Source of the DNA: Anoxybacillus tengchongensis
GTDB lineage: Bacteria > Bacillota > Bacilli > Bacillales > Anoxybacillaceae
Reading direction: 5' to 3'
DNA length: 64,000 nt
NCBI RefSeq assembly: GCF_014201585.1
Contig: NZ_JACHES010000002.1
Span: forward strand, 248,001-312,000
Numbering within the stretch: the first letter of the stretch is position 1; each line of letters begins with the position of its first letter. The translations under genes were made by a program, and so were the position numbers. The notes beneath the pieces are model-generated. The model did not search any database, had not been told where the DNA came from, and saw only the letters and a list, made by a program, of their open reading frames with translations. Shown here piece by piece: positions 47,554 through 55,120 of the stretch.

Positions 47554-49061
47554 CCCTCCAAATGAAACTGTAATTGAATCGGGCGTTTTAACATTTTTTC
47601 CACATGCTTTTTATGTTTTTCTGCTTGATACTCTTCCGCCTTAAACGATTGACTGCAAAAAATGTGTATGACGATCGTTTCTTGTTGCATGTCAAGTTGT
47701 AGACGGTTAACAATATTTCGCTTCGTGTCGTTTAAACTATAAGCAAATTTTAATAAGGCGCCAAGAAAACGAAGCTTTTTTTGTTCAGCACGTGTGAACC
47801 ATGTGTGAAACGGCTGGACGTATTGTTTAAACAACGTTTTATTTTTAAACGACGCAACAAGAGCTAACTGTACACGATCGCGATGGCTTAATCCATCAAT
47901 CGTTCGATTAGCTAAAAGGTAAAACGTATGTTGGCTGCTCGCTTCTTCATCGACATATTGTCCTAAATAAAACACATGGGTAGCGCGTTTTAATAGAACG
48001 AGGTCTTCGCCTGTCAATGGGAAAAGCGAAAGCGAACGCATTTGTTCAAACAGTTGGATAACTAGTTTTAATACGTGCTGCACATGGTTTGTATTCACTT
48101 CGTAATCTTGGGCTAATTCAAAAAAACTTTCATCTAATACGCTGGGAAAAATGATCGGGCCAAACTGTTCATAAAAAATGCCGTCACGCAATCCTTTTCG
48201 ACTTAAAATGAACATCGTCGCATCGACCGTTTCATATAACGTTTGAAATACTTCAACGGCAGGAATAATTAAATCGGCCCGATCTTTCGATAACGCCTCC
48301 ACTTTTTGAAGTTGTTCAAATGTAAGCGCGCGCAAATATTTTTTTACTTGAACGATATGCTCACGATTCATTTCATATTGATGAATGCCAGCAATTGGAT
48401 AGTTTTGCAACATTTGATGTACTTGTACGACGTTGCGGGCGCTTCCACCAATCGCAATGATCGGAAGTTTTCGTTGTTTTAACCACGGAAGCGATTGAAA
48501 TTGTTTTTCGACGTATGCTCGTAACGTTTGTAGTTCTTCGTCGGTCGGCACGTTTCCAGCGACAAATTCACGCTTTAACGATAGCGCACCAAACGGAAAA
48601 CTATGATAATCGACAAGTTCACGATTGTGAAAATACGTCACTTCCGTACTTCCCCCACCAATATCGATCGTAATTCCTTCATAAAACGATGTCGATTGAA
48701 TGACAGCTAAAAAACCGTAGTACGCTTCTTCATATTCCGATAAAATACGAATGTGAAAATCCGTTCGTTCCGCAACGATACGAACGATATCGTCGCGATT
48801 GCGCGCTTGACGAATCGTTGCCGTTGCGACACATTTCACATCGTGCAATCGATGAAAGCGCGTCACGTCTTGAAACGTAAGAAGCCCGTCTAAAAGAACG
48901 TGCAATCCTTCCTCAGTAAACCAACCGTCTTCGGTTAAATAGTTGCGCAAGCGAGCGGCAATTTTTACGTTTTCTCGCTCGCGCAAACGACCGCTTTTAC
49001 TTTGTTCGTAAATGACTAGACGCATCGTATTGGAACCAATGTCAATAATACCGTATTTCAA
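47550..49061 (-). CDS. ppx: Exopolyphosphatase (Ppx/GppA)
   Basis: The 503-residue actin-fold phosphatase has YGIIDIGSNTMRLVIYE at the start, GITIDIGGGSTEVTYF near residue 140 and AIGGSARN near 205. An HD-like C-terminal domain follows (VNTNHVQHVLKLVIQLF, HVFYLGQYVD, SHRDRVQLALVA). It hydrolyses terminal phosphates of polyphosphate and possibly pppGpp. First gene of the ppx-ppk unit; divergent from ykyB. Confidence 0.95.
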   Translation of the reverse strand: MKYGIIDIGSNTMRLVIYEQSKSGRLRERENVKIAARLRNYLTEDGWFTEEGLHVLLDGLLTFQDVTRFHRLHDVKCVATATIRQARNRDDIVRIVAERTDFHIRILSEYEEAYYGFLAVIQSTSFYEGITIDIGGGSTEVTYFHNRELVDYHSFPFGALSLKREFVAGNVPTDEELQTLRAYVEKQFQSLPWLKQRKLPIIAIGGSARNVVQVHQMLQNYPIAGIHQYEMNREHIVQVKKYLRALTFEQLQKVEALSKDRADLIIPAVEVFQTLYETVDATMFILSRKGLRDGIFYEQFGPIIFPSVLDESFFELAQDYEVNTNHVQHVLKLVIQLFEQMRSLSLFPLTGEDLVLLKRATHVFYLGQYVDEEASSQHTFYLLANRTIDGLSHRDRVQLALVASFKNKTLFKQYVQPFHTWFTRAEQKKLRFLGALLKFAYSLNDTKRNIVNRLQLDMQQETIVIHIFCSQSFKAEEYQAEKHKKHVEKMLKRPIQLQFHLEG

Positions 49062-49158
49062 CGTTCAACCTCCCTAAAAAATAAATTGAAAATTTTCCAA
49101 AAACATAAACGATCGTGTATAATATAAGTGTACCAAAATAAAAAGGAGTTGAGTAAAC

Positions 49159-49599
49159 ATGGAAACAGTCGAATGCACCGTTGAAAATTTGTCGGTCGCG
49201 CTGTTTACTGTCAATCGTCATGCGAAAACAGCTTTAAACCCTTCTTACTTGTATTTATTAAAGAAAAAAACGATTGAAAAAATGCTCGAAGAAGGGAAAG
49301 CGAAAAAAGTTGGGCTTCATTTTTCTCGAAATCCGAAATATAGCCAGCAAAAGTCAGATGTGCTTGTGGCGATCGGTGCGTATTACTTCCACATACCTCC
49401 AACAAAAGAAGACTTCAAGCATTTGCCTCATCTCGGTACGTTGGACGATTCATATCGCAATCCTGTTGTTAAAATGCCGTTGTCTCAAGCGAAGCGATTA
49501 CTACAAGCATATACAGGCATTTCACCAGAAGATGTTGAGCCGAAAACGAAACGGTATGACTGGACACGTCCGCATCGGTTCGGAAAAACGTTTCGATAA
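49159..49599 (+). CDS. ykyB: YkyB-like conserved protein
   Basis: The 146-residue basic protein follows AAAAGGAG: METVECTVENLSVALFTVNR, then LLKKKTIEKMLEEGKAKKVGLHFS and DWTRPHRFGKTFR. No signal or membrane segment. Length and sequence match YkyB, a Bacillus-specific protein of unknown function in the yku region. Confidence 0.87.
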   Translation: METVECTVENLSVALFTVNRHAKTALNPSYLYLLKKKTIEKMLEEGKAKKVGLHFSRNPKYSQQKSDVLVAIGAYYFHIPPTKEDFKHLPHLGTLDDSYRNPVVKMPLSQAKRLLQAYTGISPEDVEPKTKRYDWTRPHRFGKTFR

Positions 49600-49648
49600 G
49601 GACAAGCCTAGTTTGAAAAGTCACAAGCATGCTTTATTATATTACACA

Positions 49649-49679
49649 AAAGGGCGGCCTCTTAATGAGATCGCCCTTT
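49649..49679. terminator. Bidirectional terminator ykyB/EAL gene
   Basis: AAAGGGCG.CTC/GAG..CGCCCTTT hairpin overlapping the EAL gene stop. Confidence 0.83.
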
Positions 49680-51260
49680 GTTATGTTGGATTAATTGTTC
49701 AAATTGTTCAGCAGAGAGGGGCTTGCTGAAGTAGTAGCCTTGGGCGCGGTCGCATCCTTCTCGCTGTAAAATCGCAAGCTGTTGTTCCGTTTCGACCCCC
49801 TCAGCAACAACTTTCATCTGCAAGCTGTGCGCCACTTCAATGACAGCGCGAACGATCGATAAATCGTATGAATGTTTCACCATATCTTGTACAAACGATC
49901 GGTCGATTTTAATGATGTCTACTGGCAATTTTTTTAAATAATTTAATGACGAATAGCCTGTCCCAAAATCATCGACAGCCAGTTGCAATCCTAAATTTTT
50001 TAACGACTGCAACTGAGCGAGCACATAATCGACGTGATGCATCGCCATACTTTCAGTAATTTCTAACTTTAAACAAAATGGGTCTAAATCGTACGTGTGC
50101 AACACATGTTCAATATGTTTGACTAAATCGGCTTGTAAAAACTGTTTAATGGATATATTTACACCTATTTGGACATGTGGCAGACCTTTTTTTCTCCAAA
50201 CTTTACTTTGTTCACATACTTGGCGCAATACCCAGTCGCCAAGCGGCTGAATTAAGTTCGTTTCTTCGGCAATCGGAATAAACGTTGCTGGTGAAATCCA
50301 ACCGCGCTTCGGGTGGAACCACCGCAATAACGCTTCAACCGCAACAATATTGCCTGTTTGAATATCGACAATCGGCTGATAGTGAACGGTAAACTCATTT
50401 TGCTTTAACGCTTTGCGAATGCTATGTTGAATGTACAATTTTTCTTCGTTCGTCTTTTTTAGTTCGTTCGTATAAAAACAATACGTATTTCCACCGTTTT
50501 CTTTCGCAATTTCAAGCGCCAAATCGGCACATGAAATGAGCGTCGTCCAATCGGTTGCATCATGAGGAAAGACGCTTACGCCAATGCTTGGCGTCACGGT
50601 TAACTCTTGGTCAGTCAGCTGAAATGGGGACGTAAATAGTTGAATGACGTCGCCGATCATGCGACGTAGTTCATTTCGATCAATCGTATAAAAAGCGAGA
50701 AAAAATTGATCGCGATGTTGTCTTGCAACGATGCTCCCTTCATAGCGCCGCAAACGCTCGGCCACTTGTTTTAATAATTCGTTTCCACACTCATAGCCAA
50801 TTAAATCGTTAATAAATTTAAAACGATCTAAATTGAGCGAAAATAACGCAAACGGCTCACGTTTATTCATGCGCGCACGAAGCATGTCGCTAAATGCATC
50901 GTACGATAGCACACCTGTTAATATATCCGCATCATCGTGATCGAATAAAAAGCAGCCTGTCCAAATGAAGTGCGAATGGAACGAATATACGTGCATGTAT
51001 GCAGGACGATGATCGACAACGGTTTTGCCGCGCCACGCATCGTTTGTATGTAATGTAGCCACAACTTCATGGGCGCTGTCAACAAATTGTTGGACGACTC
51101 CGTAACGACGTGACAACTGGTTCATAAACGAATCGTCCATATACACAATCGTTCCGTCTTCATTCGTAATAAAAAAAATGGCATATTGGTCAAACTGTTG
51201 CCCAACGGCCTTCCATTTCGCAAATGGAGGGTGTTGGTACAGAAACTGTTGTTCACTCAT
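49662..51260 (-). CDS. PAS-degenerate GGDEF-EAL protein, likely c-di-GMP phosphodiesterase
   Basis: 532 residues: a PAS-like N-terminal part (IFFITNEDGTIVYMDDSFM), then a diguanylate-cyclase fold with FSLNLDRFKFINDLIGYECGNELL but ARQHRDQFFLAF in place of RxGGDEF. An intact EAL domain follows, with AVEALLRWFHP, VNISIKQF, LEITESMAM, VDDFGTGYSSL, IKIDRSFV and VAEGVETEQQ. The cyclase site is destroyed while the phosphodiesterase residues are kept, so the net activity should be c-di-GMP hydrolysis. RBS GAGGA before ATG at 51260. Monocistronic. Confidence 0.9.
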   Translation of the reverse strand: MSEQQFLYQHPPFAKWKAVGQQFDQYAIFFITNEDGTIVYMDDSFMNQLSRRYGVVQQFVDSAHEVVATLHTNDAWRGKTVVDHRPAYMHVYSFHSHFIWTGCFLFDHDDADILTGVLSYDAFSDMLRARMNKREPFALFSLNLDRFKFINDLIGYECGNELLKQVAERLRRYEGSIVARQHRDQFFLAFYTIDRNELRRMIGDVIQLFTSPFQLTDQELTVTPSIGVSVFPHDATDWTTLISCADLALEIAKENGGNTYCFYTNELKKTNEEKLYIQHSIRKALKQNEFTVHYQPIVDIQTGNIVAVEALLRWFHPKRGWISPATFIPIAEETNLIQPLGDWVLRQVCEQSKVWRKKGLPHVQIGVNISIKQFLQADLVKHIEHVLHTYDLDPFCLKLEITESMAMHHVDYVLAQLQSLKNLGLQLAVDDFGTGYSSLNYLKKLPVDIIKIDRSFVQDMVKHSYDLSIVRAVIEVAHSLQMKVVAEGVETEQQLAILQREGCDRAQGYYFSKPLSAEQFEQLIQHNKGRSH

Positions 51261-51352
51261 GTTGTAATCCTCGCTTTTTGTTTTCTTCCCTCCCTCTTTA
51301 TTAAAACATATGGTTCAACGATTGAAAATATTTTTTCATGAAGAAATACAAA

Positions 51353-52465
51353 TTAGTCAATTGTTCCTGTTCGTAAAATCGATACGTTCACATCGACATC
51401 GATTTGTGTATCTTGATACAATTTGTCCCATTGCTTTGGCGTCAATTGCAATTTGCGCACGGAATGGTCGTATATTTGCCCAAATCCGATCGGATCGGTT
51501 TTGTATGATTTTAATTTATGTAATACACGCTCTACTTCTTTTTTCATTTGTTTCTCAATCGCTCGTTCAAGAATGTGGACGTTATCTTTTGTAATCGGTT
51601 TTAACTTGGTTGATGTTTCTAATATTTCACTTTCTATTTCAATACTTGCTTGAAAGCGAGGAGTTGGTTTTTGCTGAACGAGTGTGATGTTTCGTTTTGT
51701 ACGAATTTCATTTAAAACGATATTCACTTTTTTTCCACGCTTTTTCACGATAAGCGGTGAAATGTCATCAACGAGCAACGGGACGTCTTTAATGCCGACG
51801 TTACGTCCAGATGCTAATAACTTAATATAAAAACTTTCATCTAAACTCGCCCTTCCAACGTACCGATCGCCTTTAAATAAAGCGACATGCTGAATAATCG
51901 GCTTCCCATCGCGCAACGTTAAACATGGTAACGTCGGGTCTTTTCCTACGTCATAATAATGGGCAATAAATTCATGAAGCGTTGCCGCTAATACCGATTC
52001 TGTTTTTGCATTTTTTTCAATTAGACGATACAAATACGTTCCGATATCAGGCGTATCCTCCGTTTTTTTACTCTTGATAATATCAACAGCACTCGGATCG
52101 CCAACAGCTAAATAAACGAGCGAGCCAATATTCGCATCGCGCTGCAACGTATCTGTTAATGGATAAATTCCTTCTTTTTCTGCTAGTTCTTTTCCATATA
52201 CAGCGACACGAATTTGCCCTGACCCTAAATCGTGGCTCGTTTGCGCTTCTAAATCTTGACGCACCCCTTTGCTCGTGACATCTGTCGCTTCAATGACTTC
52301 TGACATCGACGAACCGGTCGTTTGAAACGAAAGCATGACAGATGCCCCTTTATATTGTTTTCCTTCTTTATCAAACCCAGCAGCGGTAATAATGCCTTGC
52401 CGTTCTAACACGCGCGGTTGTACACAGCCAGAAAGCAATAATGTAAACATAAGTAGCCATTTCAT
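51353..52465 (-). CDS. Spore germination lipoprotein, Ger(x)C family
   Basis: 370 residues from the ATG at 52465 (GAGGGAG upstream), overlapping the permease stop (ATGA). The lipobox is TLLLSGC (Cys14), then VLERQGIITAAGFD and the conserved GSGQIRVAVYGKELAEKEGI. It is the C subunit of a GerA-type nutrient germinant receptor, anchored on the outer face of the spore inner membrane. Which nutrient it serves cannot be told. Confidence 0.92.
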   Translation of the reverse strand: MKWLLMFTLLLSGCVQPRVLERQGIITAAGFDKEGKQYKGASVMLSFQTTGSSMSEVIEATDVTSKGVRQDLEAQTSHDLGSGQIRVAVYGKELAEKEGIYPLTDTLQRDANIGSLVYLAVGDPSAVDIIKSKKTEDTPDIGTYLYRLIEKNAKTESVLAATLHEFIAHYYDVGKDPTLPCLTLRDGKPIIQHVALFKGDRYVGRASLDESFYIKLLASGRNVGIKDVPLLVDDISPLIVKKRGKKVNIVLNEIRTKRNITLVQQKPTPRFQASIEIESEILETSTKLKPITKDNVHILERAIEKQMKKEVERVLHKLKSYKTDPIGFGQIYDHSVRKLQLTPKQWDKLYQDTQIDVDVNVSILRTGTID

Positions 52466-53559
52466 TGTTTTTTCTCCCTCATCCATGCTTTGTATTTGAC
52501 AAGCATATACAAAATAAATGGATATACGAAACTTAACCAAAAGCCGTACCATCCGACTTGATCAATAAATTCGTTAATCGTTGCCCTTCGTTTAAATAAA
52601 ATGGCAACAAAAAAAGACATGGGGCCAAAAACAAAAAGCAAATATTTTTGTTTGACGTGAAAAAGCGCTTTTCCGCCGCGCGTCATCGCCCACATAAACA
52701 TGAGTAAATTCGGTAAAATGACGAGAAGCCAAAGCGGAATGACGACATATTCAAATCGCTCAATAAACGGAAATTTAACGATTGTAAACATCGACAACGA
52801 CGCCCAAATCGTCACTTCGAGTTGCTTCGGGCTAAAAAAGGCGATGGCGATGACGGTCACTACAGCTACGAGAAACGTCGTTAATAAAACGCCAAGTTGG
52901 GCGTAACGATGGGCGCGTTCTTTTTCTTTAACAAACGGATAAATAATGTACAATACTTCAAATCCGAGCATCGTATATGCTGTTTTTAATACGCCGTTTG
53001 CCATTTGTTTTGGGGTCGCTTCAAAAATCGGCAATAAATGAATCCATTCCGCGTATTTCAATGGTTGAAATACGACGACAACAATCCAAATCGCCATAAA
53101 AAATGTGATAAAACTGACACCTGCTACGAGACGAAATCCCCCGCCGTATAGTGCATATACGGTTAACACAACTAAAATAAGCGCCCCGCCCCAAAGCGGA
53201 AAGTCAGGATACATCCACGTTAACGCCATTTCAACATAGCCGAGCAAAATGGACGTATATGCCATTAAAAAATAAACGACAACTGCAGCATTCACCATCC
53301 AGCCAAACACACGCCCATAAACGAACGTATGAAGCGAAAAAATGTTGTCGTGCTCTGTTTGTTTTAACGTTTGACAAATGACGAAAACGACGAGATGAAT
53401 CCATAAGCCGCTTAGTAACACAGCAATCCACGCATCTTGGCGCGCCTCAACGAAAATGACGCGCTGCACACCGACAATCCCAAGTCCAATTTGTACGGTA
53501 TGAACGAGGAAAAAAACGAGATAAGCGTTAATCGATAGCCGTTCGCGTGGCGTTTTCAT
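52462..53559 (-). CDS. Spore germination permease, GerAB family
   Basis: The 365-residue protein has ten predicted transmembrane helices of the APC superfamily. It starts with RLSINAYLVFFLVHTVQIGLG, contains GFEVLYIIYPFV in helix 6, and ends in a basic KYKAWMREKKQ. It is the B subunit, likely binding the germinant. The start overlaps the A-subunit stop by one base. Confidence 0.92.
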   Translation of the reverse strand: MKTPRERLSINAYLVFFLVHTVQIGLGIVGVQRVIFVEARQDAWIAVLLSGLWIHLVVFVICQTLKQTEHDNIFSLHTFVYGRVFGWMVNAAVVVYFLMAYTSILLGYVEMALTWMYPDFPLWGGALILVVLTVYALYGGGFRLVAGVSFITFFMAIWIVVVVFQPLKYAEWIHLLPIFEATPKQMANGVLKTAYTMLGFEVLYIIYPFVKEKERAHRYAQLGVLLTTFLVAVVTVIAIAFFSPKQLEVTIWASLSMFTIVKFPFIERFEYVVIPLWLLVILPNLLMFMWAMTRGGKALFHVKQKYLLFVFGPMSFFVAILFKRRATINEFIDQVGWYGFWLSFVYPFILYMLVKYKAWMREKKQ

Positions 53560-55022
53560 TATTCATCCAAATCCTTTCGTTTCATCGCTTCCCGCCATGA
53601 AAAGCGGCGAGAGTTTTTTGGACGGTTCGTCTTCGGACGTTCGCCATAAAATTTAATTGGCAAACGAATGAGCGAATATTTGATATCTGCAAAACGAAAC
53701 GGATAAACAGGCGACAAGTACGGTCTTCCAAGCGATGTCAGCTTTAATAAATGAATAAGCAAAAGGCTCACGCCAATAAAAATACCAATAAGTCCCCAAA
53801 GCGCTGCAAGTAAAATGATTGGAAAGCGTAAAATGCGAATCGTTGCGCCCATTTCATAGCTTGGTGCCGTAAATGAGCCGAGCGCGCTTAACGCAACGAT
53901 AATAATGAGGACGTTGCTCGTAAAACCCGCATCGACCGCCGCTTGTCCGAGAACGATACCGCCGACGATACCCATCGTTTGACCAACTTTTGTTGGCAAG
54001 CGTGCGCCTGCTTCGCGCAACAGCTCAATCATAAATTCAAGAAATAACGCTTCAATGACAGGAGGGAATGGTACACGTGAACGTGACTCTCCAATCGTCA
54101 ACAACAAAGCAGAAGGGATGACTTCATAATGATACGTAATGACAGCGACATAAAGCGGCGATAAAAAGATAGAAGCAAAAATACCGAGCATACGAACAGC
54201 GCGCAAAATCGTGCTCATCGTCCAACGTAAATAAATATCTTCCGTCGTTTCAAAAAAGCTAAAAAACGTCGTCGGACAAACAATGACCGTCGGGCTGCGA
54301 TCAACAAAAATGCCGATGCGCCCTTTCATTAAGCTATACGCTAATCGGTCAGGAAGTTCTGTTAATAAATATTGTGGAAAAATGGTGTATGCATGATCGT
54401 CTAACAGTTGAGCTAATACGGAGCTATCAATGACCTCATCAATACGCAACTCCGATAGTCGTTGTTTTACGGTTTGAACGTTCGTTTCATCCGCAATGTC
54501 TTGAATATAGACGACGCGTACTTCAAGTTTGTTGCGTTCGCCAATTTCCACTTTTTCCGTTACTAAATGTTTATCTGTAATGTTTTGACGTAAAATGCGA
54601 ATATTTGTATCAATTGACTCGGTAAATGATATTTTCGGTCCTAAAACGAGCGACTCCGTTTCTGCTTTTTCAAGCGACCGTTCGACTTTTTCAGCGATGT
54701 TGACAGCAAGCACACGCTTCTCTTGTTCAATAGAAATGACCGCCCAGCCGTCACGTATAGCGGATGCCATTTCTTTTTCTGTTTCACATATACGTATTGC
54801 GCCAATCGGCAAACAACGGGCGAGCTCATCAATCGAAACATGTTTTTGTTCATGAATAAACGCTAAAACGTTTTGTTGGAGATGGTCGTGGTTAATTAAA
54901 TTACTTAAAAATAAAACGTTAACGATTTTTCCTTGACATCGAATGCGCCGGCACATGAAATCTGGCGAATGGGCAAGCAGTTTCGCGACATCATCGACTC
55001 GATTTTTTTTCGTAAACCACAT
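53559..55022 (-). CDS. Spore germination protein, GerAA/GerKA family
   Basis: The 487-residue A subunit has a cytoplasmic N-terminal domain, the conserved EVRVVYIQDIADE and VIVCPTTFFSFFETTEDIY, then FPPVIEALFLEFMIELLREAGARLP and GQTMGIVGGIVLGQAAVDAG. Four or five membrane helices and a basic Pro-rich tail follow. The order A-B-C makes a complete receptor operon. A sigma-G-like promoter precedes it. Confidence 0.94.
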   Translation of the reverse strand: MWFTKKNRVDDVAKLLAHSPDFMCRRIRCQGKIVNVLFLSNLINHDHLQQNVLAFIHEQKHVSIDELARCLPIGAIRICETEKEMASAIRDGWAVISIEQEKRVLAVNIAEKVERSLEKAETESLVLGPKISFTESIDTNIRILRQNITDKHLVTEKVEIGERNKLEVRVVYIQDIADETNVQTVKQRLSELRIDEVIDSSVLAQLLDDHAYTIFPQYLLTELPDRLAYSLMKGRIGIFVDRSPTVIVCPTTFFSFFETTEDIYLRWTMSTILRAVRMLGIFASIFLSPLYVAVITYHYEVIPSALLLTIGESRSRVPFPPVIEALFLEFMIELLREAGARLPTKVGQTMGIVGGIVLGQAAVDAGFTSNVLIIIVALSALGSFTAPSYEMGATIRILRFPIILLAALWGLIGIFIGVSLLLIHLLKLTSLGRPYLSPVYPFRFADIKYSLIRLPIKFYGERPKTNRPKNSRRFSWREAMKRKDLDE

Positions 55023-55058
55023 GATGTTGTCCCCTTTTTCTTCCGCTTCGTTTTTTAC

Positions 55059-55088
55059 TAGTTTGTAATAACTGCCCGTTTTTATACA
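55059..55088 (-). promoter_or_regulatory. Sigma-G-like promoter of the ger operon
   Basis: TGTATA (55083-55088), 17 bp, CAAACTA (55059-55065) on the reverse strand. Each box differs by one base from a forespore sigma-G consensus (TGAATA, CATACTA). The position 37 bp before gerA fits. Confidence 0.6.
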
Positions 55089-55090
55089 AA

Positions 55091-55120
55091 AAAGAGGAAA
55101 CCTTAATTGGCTTCCTCTTT
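55091..55120 (-). terminator. Terminator of the hybrid kinase operon
   Basis: AAAGAGGAA/TTCCTCTTT stem overlapping the kinase stop, with TTTTTTG on the reverse strand. Confidence 0.85.
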
